Program-made: the position numbers and the translations under genes | Notes under the pieces: model-generated | What the model saw: only the letters and a program-made list of their open reading frames with translations | What the model was told of the DNA's origin: nothing | Database searches by the model: none | Source of the DNA: Inquilinus limosus DSM 16000 | GTDB lineage: Bacteria; Pseudomonadota; Alphaproteobacteria; DSM-16000; Inquilinaceae | Direction: 5' to 3' | Assembly (NCBI RefSeq): GCF_000423185.1 | Contig: NZ_AUHM01000001.1 | Span: 62,001-126,000 of the forward strand | DNA length: 64,000 nt | In this document: positions 47,929 to 55,779 of the stretch, piece by piece | Layout of the letters: each line of letters opens with the position of its first letter | How positions within the stretch are numbered: position 1 is the stretch's first letter

Positions 47929-49815
47929 TCACAGCTCGATATCCGCAAGGCTTTCGATCAGCGTCACCCGCGGCAAGGATTCGATCGCGCCGCGGCGACC
48001 GCGCCGGCGAGCCGGCGCTGCCCGGTCATCGGCGGCCTTGAGATCTCCGAAATCGAGACCGGTCCGGCTTTCCAGCTCCGCGATCGGCAGCTGGTAGAGC
48101 CGGAATCTCTCCAGCCCCAGCGCCTCGATCCGGTTCAAGAGGTCCTCCTGGGTCAGGAGGAAGGCCTTGGCCTTGAGGGCGCCGGCCTCGACATAGGCCA
48201 CGATCTTCCAGTAGTCGCGCGGGATGGCGACGCTGCGATAGACCGGGTCGTCGTCGCGGAACACCGGGCCGCCCAGCACCGAGACACGGAGACGCTCGAC
48301 CTCCGCCTCCTCCAGGATCGCATTCTCCAGGAGGCCCCAGAGGCCGTTCAGCCCGGACTGATTGTAGGCCTCGTGCTGCGGCGCGATGTTGGTGAAGTAG
48401 AAGGATTCGCGGTTGGCCCGCGCCGCCTCCTCCGGCGGGCCCCAGACCAGGTCCTGGCGCCGGGCGATATGGCCGCGGTCCAGGCGGTTGTCGGCGTAGA
48501 GCGAATCATCGGTCTGCCACTTCGCGTCGACCAGCGGGTCGAGCGCGAATTTCAGCCCGCTGCGGCTGAGCAGCCGGATCTGGCCGCCATCGACGTTCCA
48601 GGCCACCCAGCGGGCCAGGCGGCGGGACTTGCTGAGCGCGAGCGAGAAGTGGGTGTGGCGGATGACAGGGGAGCCGCCGACCTTCGCCGCGTCCCTGTCC
48701 TGCGCCGGCGACAGCGCCGGCATCGGCACGGCTTTGCCCAGGAACTCGGGGTCGTAGCCGGCGGCGGCCGCCACCGGCTGGGCCAGCGCGGCCTCCGGCG
48801 GGGTCGGCTCGATCTCCAGCTTCTTGAACACGGCCTCGGCGGAGCAGGCGAGCGCGTAATCGCCCTCGCTGGCGTCGGCGCCGTCGGCCTCGCCGCCGAA
48901 ATGCAGGCCGAGCATGACGTCGGTCGGGTCGCCCTTGTCGTCAAGGGCGAGCCAGACCGAGCCGGAATCGCCGCCCTTGCTGATCTCGTCCTCCGCCGCC
49001 GGGCGGTCCGGGTCGGGGCCGATCTCGAAGCCGCCGATCCGCTTGGTGCCGATCTCTTCGCCGTAGAACAGCTTCACCGTGGTCTCGATCCGGGTGACGA
49101 TGCCCCAGGTGACGCCGGTGGTGCGGCCGGACTTCACCACCCGGTCGCCGAGCTCCGGCCGGCCCAGCCGGGCGACCTTGACCCCGAGATCGAGAATCTT
49201 CGGATCGACGCCGCGGCCCTCGATCCGGGCGATGGCACAGTCGCCCGCCAGGCCGAGATGGCTGCGCACCAGCACGCCGCACCGGTTGCTGTCGACCCGG
49301 TTGTCGTCGAACGGCCCCGGCTGGACGACGGTGTCGCCCAGCCGCCCCTCCTCGCCATGCAGCACATGCCAGTTCGACAGGATGTGCGGCCGGCCGTCCT
49401 GCCGGTCGTAGACGATGCAGCCCAGCGTGCCGGCCGTGCCCGAGGGATGGCTGACGCTGATGCCGGGCACCAGCGGGTCATGGCGCAGCTTGCGCGCATC
49501 CTTGATCACCTGCGGCACCAGCTGCCAGGACGGCTTGTAGCGCCGCTCGACCACGTCGGTCGGGATCTTGACGCCATCGACCGTAATGCTCTTCGGCAGC
49601 GGCGGAATGCCCTCCTCCACCAGCGCCTGGGGCGCGACCTTGCGGCCGACGGTGAACTGGATGCACAGCTCGCCGGTCGGCTTGCCGCCTTCGGTCTTCA
49701 TGCCGATCCCGACCGAGGTGACGTTCGGATGGTCGAGATAGAGGTCCGCGGCCTCGCGGGCGGCCTGTTTCAGGCGCTCCGGGTCGATCCTGCGAGGCTC
49801 GGGCTTGCGGGCCAT
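47929..49815 (-). CDS. Fusion of a trypsin-like serine protease and a DNA/RNA non-specific endonuclease (EndoG/NUC)
   Basis: A 628-residue protein without signal peptide or membrane segment. Residues ~1-90 form a conserved-looking alpha-beta lead (NVTSVGIGMKTEGGKPTGEL). Residues ~110-335 form a chymotrypsin-fold protease: H150 in SNWHVL, D192 in GDCAIA and S284 in KGGDSGS make a complete catalytic triad. Residues ~380-600 form a betabetaalpha-metal nuclease: DRGH at 446-449 (general base H449), YFTNIAPQ (N476) and an N-x-L-W-G-L-L-E helix around 485-497 with the metal-binding Asn and Glu. A basic Arg-rich tail follows. Both enzymes look active. ATG 49815 is the only good start. The gene stands alone, flanked by a repeat and a divergent methyltransferase. 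The architecture suggests a protease-controlled or protease-assisted nuclease, such as a suicide/defence effector; this is an inference. Confidence 0.85.
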   Translation of the reverse strand: MARKPEPRRIDPERLKQAAREAADLYLDHPNVTSVGIGMKTEGGKPTGELCIQFTVGRKVAPQALVEEGIPPLPKSITVDGVKIPTDVVERRYKPSWQLVPQVIKDARKLRHDPLVPGISVSHPSGTAGTLGCIVYDRQDGRPHILSNWHVLHGEEGRLGDTVVQPGPFDDNRVDSNRCGVLVRSHLGLAGDCAIARIEGRGVDPKILDLGVKVARLGRPELGDRVVKSGRTTGVTWGIVTRIETTVKLFYGEEIGTKRIGGFEIGPDPDRPAAEDEISKGGDSGSVWLALDDKGDPTDVMLGLHFGGEADGADASEGDYALACSAEAVFKKLEIEPTPPEAALAQPVAAAAGYDPEFLGKAVPMPALSPAQDRDAAKVGGSPVIRHTHFSLALSKSRRLARWVAWNVDGGQIRLLSRSGLKFALDPLVDAKWQTDDSLYADNRLDRGHIARRQDLVWGPPEEAARANRESFYFTNIAPQHEAYNQSGLNGLWGLLENAILEEAEVERLRVSVLGGPVFRDDDPVYRSVAIPRDYWKIVAYVEAGALKAKAFLLTQEDLLNRIEALGLERFRLYQLPIAELESRTGLDFGDLKAADDRAAPARRRGRRGAIESLPRVTLIESLADIEL

Positions 49816-49924
49816 GAAGCGACTCCTGAATTATCCTGTTGTGCGGAAGCCGACACGGCGATGGGTCAAAGCCGGCCGCCGATGCGTTATCCTATCGTGA
49901 GCGAGGCCCTGGGACGACGGCCGG

Positions 49925-50683
49925 ATGTACAGCGACGTCATCGATCTGCGTGAATTTTACGAGACAAGCCTGGGCCTCGTGGTGCGCCGCATGGTGCGCC
50001 GCCAGATCCGCACGCTGTGGCCGGACACGCACGGCCAGATCATCCTCGGCCTCGGCTACGCCACGCCGTTCCTGCGCCCCTTCCTGGGCGAGGCGGAGCG
50101 GGTGATCGCCTGCATGCCGGCCGAGCAGGGCGTGACCCACTGGCCGCCGGATGGCCGCGGCCTTGTGGCGCTGTGCGAGGAGACCGACCTGCCGCTGCCG
50201 GACATGTCGGTCGACCGGGTGCTGCTGGTGCACGGGCTGGAGGCGACCGAGCAGCTGGGCGAGCTGATGCGCGAGATCTGGCGCGTGCTGAACGGCAGTG
50301 GCCGGCTTCTGGTGGTGGTGCCGAACCGGCGCAGCCTGTGGGCACGGTCCGACCGCACCCCTTTCGGCCACGGCAAGCCCTATTCCGCCAACCAGCTGAA
50401 CCAGGTGCTGCGCCAGCACCAGTTCGTGCCGGAGCGGGTGGCCCGCGCCTTGTGGCTGCCGCCGACCCGGTCCCGCTTCCTCCTGTCCACCGCCCCGGTG
50501 TGGGAGGAGATCGGCGCCCGCTGGTTCCAGCGCGTCGCCGGCACGGTGATGATCGAGGCGTCGAAGCAGATCTACCAGCTGTCGCGCGGCAAGAAGCTGC
50601 GCGCCCGGCGGCCGGTGCTGGTGCCGGTCGGCTCGCCGCAGCCGGTGCTGGGCGTGCAGCGCGAGGGCGAGGAACCGGGCTGA
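49925..50683 (+). CDS. SAM-dependent methyltransferase-like protein (type 11)
   Basis: A 252-residue cytosolic protein. It opens MYSDVIDLREFYETSLG. The Rossmann core is recognisable but motif I is degenerate (IILGLGYATPFLRPFL in place of VLDxGCGxG). It continues with CEETDLPLPDMSVDRVLLVHGLE (motifs II/III) and IWRVLNGSGRLLVVVPNRRSLWARSD. The rest, with FGHGKPYSANQLNQVLRQHQF, matches a group of alphaproteobacterial methyltransferases found near gloB/chorismate genes. Whether it binds SAM is open. It is divergent from the protease-nuclease gene and 245 bp upstream of chorismate mutase. Confidence 0.78.
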   Translation: MYSDVIDLREFYETSLGLVVRRMVRRQIRTLWPDTHGQIILGLGYATPFLRPFLGEAERVIACMPAEQGVTHWPPDGRGLVALCEETDLPLPDMSVDRVLLVHGLEATEQLGELMREIWRVLNGSGRLLVVVPNRRSLWARSDRTPFGHGKPYSANQLNQVLRQHQFVPERVARALWLPPTRSRFLLSTAPVWEEIGARWFQRVAGTVMIEASKQIYQLSRGKKLRARRPVLVPVGSPQPVLGVQREGEEPG

Positions 50684-50928
50684 AACCGCTTCCGAACACA
50701 ATGGTGTTTGGGCTTTGGCCATACCCGAATGAGAACAAAAGAAGAACGAAAGATCAATCAAAATCGCGCCGGCCCGCAAGCCGATCGCTCCATCCACCGC
50801 TCCGGGTCCAGGGCCCGAATGCGTCAATCCTACGATGCGTAAAACCCAAGATGTTTCCTTTGCTTTCACCCCTTCGCCGTTCTACATCTGATCGCCCTCG
50901 ACCCGGCAGGTTCCAGCCCGCTCAGACG
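50684..50928. promoter_or_regulatory. AT-rich leader region before the chorismate mutase operon
   Basis: A 245-bp gap; 50720-50770 is A-rich (GAGAACAAAAGAAGAACGAAAG), unusual for this genome, and probably holds the promoter. I found no attenuator peptide with runs of Phe/Tyr codons and no terminator. Confidence 0.35.
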
Positions 50929-51792
50929 ATGCCAGACACGCCCCAGACGCTCGACTCGTTGCGCCGGCGGATCGACGAGATCGACGACGCGATCCATGAC
51001 CTGATCATGCAGCGGGCCGCGCTGGTGCACGACATCGCCGCCGCCAAGAACGGCGACCCGCTGGCGATGCGGCCGGGCCGAGAGGCCGCGATCCTGCGCC
51101 GGCTGGCGGCCCGCCACGCCGGTGGCTTTCCGCTGCCCGAGCTGACCCGGATCTGGCGCGAGCTGATCGCCGGCTGCACCCGCATGCAGGCCCCCTTCGC
51201 CGTCGCCGTGCACGCGCCGGAGAGCCGGGGCGAGCTGTGGGACCTGGCGCACGACCATTACGGCAGCCACACCCCGATGACCGCGGTGGCCGGGCCGATC
51301 CAGGCGATCCGGGCGGTCCATGACGGCAGCGCCGCGGTGGCCGTGGTGCCCTGGCCGGTCGAGTCCGACGCCGATCCCTGGTGGCAGGTGCTGCTGTCGG
51401 ACGACCCGCGCACGCCGCGGGTCGTCGGCAGCCTGCCCTTCGTGGTCACCGAGCGGCACCGCGACGAGCCGCTGGCCCTGGCCGTCGCCCAGATCGACCC
51501 CGAACCGACCGGCGACGACCACGCCCTGATCGCGGTCGAGGTCACGGGCGACATCAGCCGCAGCCGGCTGAAGCAGACCTTCGAGGCCGCCGGCCTGCCG
51601 CCGGTGGCGTTCTGGACCCGGCCGGCCCGCACCCCCGAGGACTCCGCGATCCATCTGGTCGACGTCGCCGATTTCGTCGCCGCCGGCGACGGCCGGCTGG
51701 CCACCCTGGCCGGGCCGCTGGAGGAGCTGGCTCCCCGCATCCGCCTGATCGGCGGCTTCGCCACCCCGATCACCATCGGCCGCCGGAGCTGA
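50929..51792 (+). CDS. Chorismate mutase (AroQ-type) with C-terminal extension
   Basis: Converts chorismate to prephenate, the entry to Phe and Tyr. The 287-residue protein has an N-terminal all-helical AroQ domain (LDSLRRRIDEIDDAIHDLIMQRAALVHDIAAAK, then RPGREAAILRRLAARHAGGFPLPELTRIWREL) with the Arg, Lys and Glu active-site positions. The following 190 residues (PFAVAVHAPESRGELWDLAHDHYGSHTPM..., ending with LIGGFATPITIG) contain a periplasmic-binding-like/prephenate-dehydratase-like or ACT-like pattern but lack a clear dehydratase TRF motif. ATG 50929 is the natural start. Eight bp before hisC; operon with hisC and tyrA. Confidence 0.85.
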   Translation: MPDTPQTLDSLRRRIDEIDDAIHDLIMQRAALVHDIAAAKNGDPLAMRPGREAAILRRLAARHAGGFPLPELTRIWRELIAGCTRMQAPFAVAVHAPESRGELWDLAHDHYGSHTPMTAVAGPIQAIRAVHDGSAAVAVVPWPVESDADPWWQVLLSDDPRTPRVVGSLPFVVTERHRDEPLALAVAQIDPEPTGDDHALIAVEVTGDISRSRLKQTFEAAGLPPVAFWTRPARTPEDSAIHLVDVADFVAAGDGRLATLAGPLEELAPRIRLIGGFATPITIGRRS

Positions 51793-51800
51793 GACTTCCG

Positions 51801-52904
51801 ATGACTGCGATCCAAGCGCCCCGCCCCCGCCCCGGCCTGCTCGACATCGACCCCTATATCGGCGGCGAGGCCAAGACGGTGCCGCATCCGAAGCTGGGCC
51901 GGCCAATCCGGCTGGCTTCGAACGAGGGCGCCTTCGGCCCGAGCCCGAAGGCCATGGCGGCCTATCGCGAGCTGAGCGGCGAGATCCACCGCTACCCCGA
52001 CGGCGGCTGCAGCGCGCTGCGCGAGGGGCTGGCCCGGCGCTACGGCCTGGACGCGGAGCGCATCGTCGCCGGCGCCGGATCGGACGAGCTGATCGCGCTC
52101 CTGGCCAAATGCTATGCCGGGCCGGGCGACGAGGTGCTGTACAGCCGGCACGGCTTCCTGATGTATCCGATCGCCGCCAAGGCGGTGGGCGCCACGCCGG
52201 TGGCGGCGCCGGAGGCTGACCGGAAGACCGATGTCGACGCGTTGCTGGCGCATGTCACGCCGCGCACCCGCATCCTGTTCCTCGCCAATCCGAACAACCC
52301 GACCGGCCATCTGCTGCCGAAGAGCGAGGTCGAGCGGCTGCACGCGGCGCTGCCGCCGGAGACCATCCTGGTGCTGGACGCGGCCTATGCCGAATACATC
52401 GACGACCCGGCCTACAGCCCCGGCGCCGATCTGGTCGACCGCGCCCAGAACGTCGTCATGCTGCGCACCTTCTCGAAGATCTACGGCATGGGCGCCCTCA
52501 GGCTCGGCTGGGCCTATGCTTCGGCCGCGATCACCGACGTGCTGAACCGGGCCCGCGGCCCGTTCAACGTCAGCGCCGCGGCGCAGGCCGCGGGCGTGGC
52601 GGCGCTGGCCGACCAGGAGTTCGTGGAGAAGAGCCGCGCCCACAACGCCGAATGGCGGCGATGGACTGCGGCGGAGCTGGAGGCGCTGGGCCTTTCCTCC
52701 CTGCCCTCGGCCGGCAACTTCCTGCTGGTCGATTTCGGCGGGCGCGATGCCGAGGCGGCGCGGCTGTTCCTGAAGGACAAAGGCATCCTGGTCCGCCAGA
52801 TGGGTGCCTACGGCCTGCCGACCTGCCTGCGCATCACCATCGGCACCGGGGAGGAGATGCGGGCGGTGGTCGACGCCCTGGCCGAGCATCTGCGCGGCCG
52901 ATGA
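51801..52904 (+). CDS. hisC: Histidinol-phosphate/aromatic aminotransferase in the tyrosine operon
   Basis: A 367-residue fold-type I PLP enzyme. Motifs: RLASNEGAFGPSP, HRYPDGGCSALREGLARRYG, AGAGSDELIALLAKCY, FLANPNNPTGHLL, VLDAAYAEY and the PLP lysine in RTFSKIYGMGALRLGWAY. RITIGTGEEM near the C-terminus binds substrate. Although HisC-like, its place between chorismate mutase and tyrA, with a four-base overlap onto tyrA, points to transamination of (hydroxy)phenylpyruvate or prephenate. Such HisC homologues are broad-range. The window's other HisC (6829) is a distinct paralogue. Confidence 0.88.
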   Translation: MTAIQAPRPRPGLLDIDPYIGGEAKTVPHPKLGRPIRLASNEGAFGPSPKAMAAYRELSGEIHRYPDGGCSALREGLARRYGLDAERIVAGAGSDELIALLAKCYAGPGDEVLYSRHGFLMYPIAAKAVGATPVAAPEADRKTDVDALLAHVTPRTRILFLANPNNPTGHLLPKSEVERLHAALPPETILVLDAAYAEYIDDPAYSPGADLVDRAQNVVMLRTFSKIYGMGALRLGWAYASAAITDVLNRARGPFNVSAAAQAAGVAALADQEFVEKSRAHNAEWRRWTAAELEALGLSSLPSAGNFLLVDFGGRDAEAARLFLKDKGILVRQMGAYGLPTCLRITIGTGEEMRAVVDALAEHLRGR

Positions 52905-53848
52905 ACGCGGAGACGCCCGCTCCGGCGCCGATCTTTCGGCGCCTGGCGCTGCTGGGTATCGGCCTGATCGGGTCGTCCGTGGCGCGAGCCTGCCGCAAGC
53001 ACGGGCTGGTCGGCGAGATCGTCGGCCATGCCCGGCGGCAGGAGACCCGCGACGAGGCGATGGCGCTGGGCTTCCTCGACCGGGTCGAGGCCGATCCGGC
53101 GGCGGCGGTGGCCGGCGCCGACGTCGTCATGATCTGCGCCCCGATGGGCGCTTACGAGTCGCTGGCACGGGCCATCGCTCCGGCCCTGGCGCCGGGCGCG
53201 GTCGTCAGCGATGTCGGCTCGGTCAAGGGGCTGGTGGCGAAGACTGTCGCGCCGCATCTGCCGAAGGGCGTGCATCTCGTGCCCGGCCACCCGATCGCCG
53301 GCACCGAGCATTCCGGCCCGTCCGCCGGCTTCGCCGAGCTGTTCATCGACCGCTGGTGCGTGCTGACGCCCGAGCCGGGCACCGATCCCGAGGCCGTCGC
53401 CAAGGTCGAGGCGCTGTGGCGCGGCATGGGCATGATGGTCGAGACCATGACCGCCGAGCACCATGACCGGGTGCTGGCCATCACCTCGCATATCCCGCAT
53501 CTGATCGCCTACACCATCGTCGGCACCGCCTCGGACATGGAGGAGGCGACCAAGGCCGAGGTGATCCGCTTCTCCGCCGGCGGCTTCCGCGACTTCACCC
53601 GCATCGCCGGCTCCGACCCGGTGATGTGGCGCGACGTCTTCCTGACCAACCGGGAGGCGGTGCTGGAGGTGCTGCAGCAGTTCACCGAGGATCTGGTGCG
53701 GCTGCAGCGCGCCATCCGCCGCGGCGAGGGCGACACGCTGCAATCCTGGTTCACCCGCACCCGCGCCATCCGCCGCGGCGTCGTCGACGCCCATCAGGAG
53801 GAGATGGAGCCGGAGAAGGCGGCGCGCCTGACCAAGGAAGAGGACTGA
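52901..53848 (+). CDS. tyrA: Prephenate / cyclohexadienyl dehydrogenase
   Basis: NAD(P)-dependent oxidative decarboxylation of prephenate or arogenate in tyrosine synthesis. A 315-residue protein: Rossmann GIGLIGSSVARA, DVVMICAPMGAYESL, VSDVGSVKGLVAKTVAPHLP, PGHPIAGTEHSGPSAGFAELF (substrate-binding His and Ser), AEHHDRVLAITSHIPHLIAYTIV (catalytic His), FSAGGFRDFTRIAGSDPVMWRDVF. It overlaps hisC by four bases (ATGA). There is no ACT domain, so it lacks the usual tyrosine feedback domain. A dispersed repeat follows 24 bp after the stop. Confidence 0.95.
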   Translation: MNAETPAPAPIFRRLALLGIGLIGSSVARACRKHGLVGEIVGHARRQETRDEAMALGFLDRVEADPAAAVAGADVVMICAPMGAYESLARAIAPALAPGAVVSDVGSVKGLVAKTVAPHLPKGVHLVPGHPIAGTEHSGPSAGFAELFIDRWCVLTPEPGTDPEAVAKVEALWRGMGMMVETMTAEHHDRVLAITSHIPHLIAYTIVGTASDMEEATKAEVIRFSAGGFRDFTRIAGSDPVMWRDVFLTNREAVLEVLQQFTEDLVRLQRAIRRGEGDTLQSWFTRTRAIRRGVVDAHQEEMEPEKAARLTKEED

Positions 53849-53872
53849 GGGCGCCGCATCCACGAGTTGGAT

Positions 53873-53993
53873 CGTCATCCCGTGCGCGCTGCGATGCGCA
53901 GTATCGCAGCGCAGACACGGGATCTCGGCGCAGTTGCCGAAGAGATCCCGGGCGCGGCGCATCACTCCGTGCTGCGCCGCGCCCGGGATGACG
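53873..53993. repeat. 121-bp composite palindromic repeat bounded by CGTCATCCCG/CGGGATGACG
   Basis: Ten-base terminal inverted repeats (53873-53882 and 53984-53993) enclose two internal palindromes. One is GCGCTGCGAT/ATCGCAGCGC (53886-53895, 53903-53912). The other is a perfect 17-bp stem, ATCCCGGGCGCGGCGCA (53945-53961) with its complement at 53973-53989. The short repeat core GTCATCCCG is common in alphaproteobacteria. The element lies between tyrA and the end of the DUF2125 gene and may also act as a bidirectional transcription block. Confidence 0.85.
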
Positions 53994-54017
53994 GGTCAGT
54001 GTTTCGAGCCGCTGCTA

Positions 54018-55028
54018 TTACTGCGCCCAGCGGATCTCCGGCAGCTTCGCCACCTGCAGCGGGCCGAAGGAGACCTTGCCCTTCTCGATCGCGATCGGCG
54101 CGGTGACGGTGCGGGTTCCGTCCGCCGCCGGCTGGCCCGCCATGAGGTCGAGGCCGACCTTGGCGAAGCCGGCGTCGCGGTCCTTGACCAGGCCGGCCTT
54201 CTGCAGGTCGTCGATCACCGCACCGTAGCCGCGGATCTTCGCCGTCAGCGTGCCCTGGGGCTGCAGCTTGTCGTCGAGGTCGAGGGTGCCGTCGGCGTCG
54301 ATCGTCAGCGGCCCCCAGCGCAGCGCCAGCCTGTCGACCCGCAGCTTGCCGCCGGCGGCGCGCCAGGCCGCCAGTTCAGGGGCGGTTGCCGCCTTGGGCG
54401 GCGTGCCCAGCACCGTCAGCCGCGCCGCCACCAGGTCGACTCGCCGGCCCATGGCTTCCAGGCCGAGATCCGGCGTCTCGATGCCTTCGATGTCCAGCGA
54501 CGCGGCGGCGCCGGCCCCGGCCTCCTCCGGCGCCCGGTCGACGGAGCCGTTGACCCGGTCGACCGGCAGCGGCGCCTGCAGCAGGCCGCCCGTCAGCTCG
54601 ACCTGGGACAAGGTCAGCAGGACCCGATTCGGCTTGCCGTCGGTGCCGATGCGGGCGGTGCCGCTGCCCGACCCCTTGACCTCGGCGATCAGGGCCGGGC
54701 TGCCCGGCAGGGTGACTCGCTGCGGCGGCGCGATGGTGAAGCCGATGTCCGGCAGGGTCCATGGCTTGGCGGTGGCGACCACCCCGGCGGCGGTCCAGGT
54801 GAGGCCGTCGACGCGGCGAAGGCTGGGCGCCTGCGATTCAATGGTGAAGGTGAGGGGGAAGCCCTCGACGCTCAGCGTGCCGGGGTCGACCGTCACCCCC
54901 GGCGGCGGATTGGCGGCGAAGGCCTGCGCCTGCGCCTGCACCTTGCCCGCAGCCCAGTACCAGCCGCCGGCCCAGCCGGCGGCGACGAGGACGAGGAGCG
55001 TGGCGGGGACGGCAACGATGCGGCGCAT
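54018..55028 (-). CDS. DUF2125-family exported/anchored protein
   Basis: A 336-residue protein with an uncleaved-looking N-terminal membrane segment (VAVPATLLVLVAAGWAGGWYWAAG). It has a long repeat-like beta-rich periplasmic domain: GVTVDPGTLSVEGFPLTFTIESQAPSL, TWTAAGVVATAKPWTLPDIGFTI, VDLVAARLTVLG, LRVDRLALRWGPLTIDADGTLDLDDKLQPQGTLTAKIRGY. The FPL-x-F-T and W-x-A-x-x-V-x-x-x-x-x-P patterns identify the alphaproteobacterial DUF2125 family, related in style to AsmA/lipid-transfer beta-superhelices (inference). ATG 55028 gives the anchor. It is often near gamma-glutamylcyclotransferase and tyrA, as here. Function unknown. Confidence 0.88.
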   Translation of the reverse strand: MRRIVAVPATLLVLVAAGWAGGWYWAAGKVQAQAQAFAANPPPGVTVDPGTLSVEGFPLTFTIESQAPSLRRVDGLTWTAAGVVATAKPWTLPDIGFTIAPPQRVTLPGSPALIAEVKGSGSGTARIGTDGKPNRVLLTLSQVELTGGLLQAPLPVDRVNGSVDRAPEEAGAGAAASLDIEGIETPDLGLEAMGRRVDLVAARLTVLGTPPKAATAPELAAWRAAGGKLRVDRLALRWGPLTIDADGTLDLDDKLQPQGTLTAKIRGYGAVIDDLQKAGLVKDRDAGFAKVGLDLMAGQPAADGTRTVTAPIAIEKGKVSFGPLQVAKLPEIRWAQ

Positions 55029-55154
55029 GGAGGATCCCGGGCAGTGGCACGAGGAGGGCACGTGGCCGCGACCGGCGCCCGGAGTCAAGCCGAAGCAGCG
55101 GAACGCGACACGACGCCCCTCCCCTTCGCAGCTGCGAAACGGTACATCTGGGGG

Positions 55155-55766
55155 ATGGCCGATGGTCACCATGATTGGAAGACGCCGAACCTGAAGCTGA
55201 CCCCGGGCGAGCCGCTCTGGGTGTTCGGCTACGGCTCGCTGATGTGGAATCCGGGCTTCCCCTTCCTCGAGCGGCAGCCGGCGGTGCTGCATGGCTATCA
55301 CCGCCGCTTCTGTGTGCTGTCGCACCGCTACCGCGGCACGCCGGAGCGCCCGGGGCTGGTGCTGGGCCTCGACCGCGGCGGGTCCTGCCGCGGCATCGCC
55401 TTCAAGGTGGCGGCGGACGACGTCCAGGCGGTGGTCGCCTATCTCTGGGAGCGCGAGATGGTGACCGGTGTCTACCGACCGAGCCTGAAGCAGATCCGGT
55501 TGCCCTCCGGCCCCGTCACCGCCTGCTGCTTCCTGGCCGATCGCGGACACCGCCAGTATTGCGGTGCGCTGGACGTGGAGGAGACGCTGGCGATGATCCG
55601 CACCGGCGTCGGCAGCAGCGGACCGAACCGCGACTACCTCCTGAACACGGTCGAACATCTGCGCGAGCTCGGCATCCGCGACGGCGCCCTGTTCGCGCTG
55701 GCCAAGCGGGTGGCGGAGGCGGCGGAGCACGCCCCGGCATCGCAGCCCGCAGTCGAAGTCGCGTAG
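55155..55766 (+). CDS. Gamma-glutamylcyclotransferase, ChaC family
   Basis: Cleaves glutathione to 5-oxoproline and Cys-Gly. A 203-residue protein with the family's FGYGSLMWNPGFPF phosphate/substrate loop, YHRRFCVLSHRYRGTPERPGLVLGLDRGGSCRGIAF, YLWEREMVTGVYRPSL containing the catalytic Glu, and SGPNRDYLLNTVEHLRELGI. ATG 55155 lies behind GGGGG and a weak Shine-Dalgarno sequence. It converges with nrdJ 13 bp downstream. With gloB and GST in the window it adds to glutathione turnover, but is not linked to them. Confidence 0.92.
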   Translation: MADGHHDWKTPNLKLTPGEPLWVFGYGSLMWNPGFPFLERQPAVLHGYHRRFCVLSHRYRGTPERPGLVLGLDRGGSCRGIAFKVAADDVQAVVAYLWEREMVTGVYRPSLKQIRLPSGPVTACCFLADRGHRQYCGALDVEETLAMIRTGVGSSGPNRDYLLNTVEHLRELGIRDGALFALAKRVAEAAEHAPASQPAVEVA

Positions 55767-55779
55767 GACGCCCCGGCCG

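Noticed and set aside
50684-50928. Aromatic amino-acid attenuator peptide before chorismate mutase.
   Set aside because: No short frame with clustered Phe/Tyr/Trp codons and no terminator hairpin was found in the gap.
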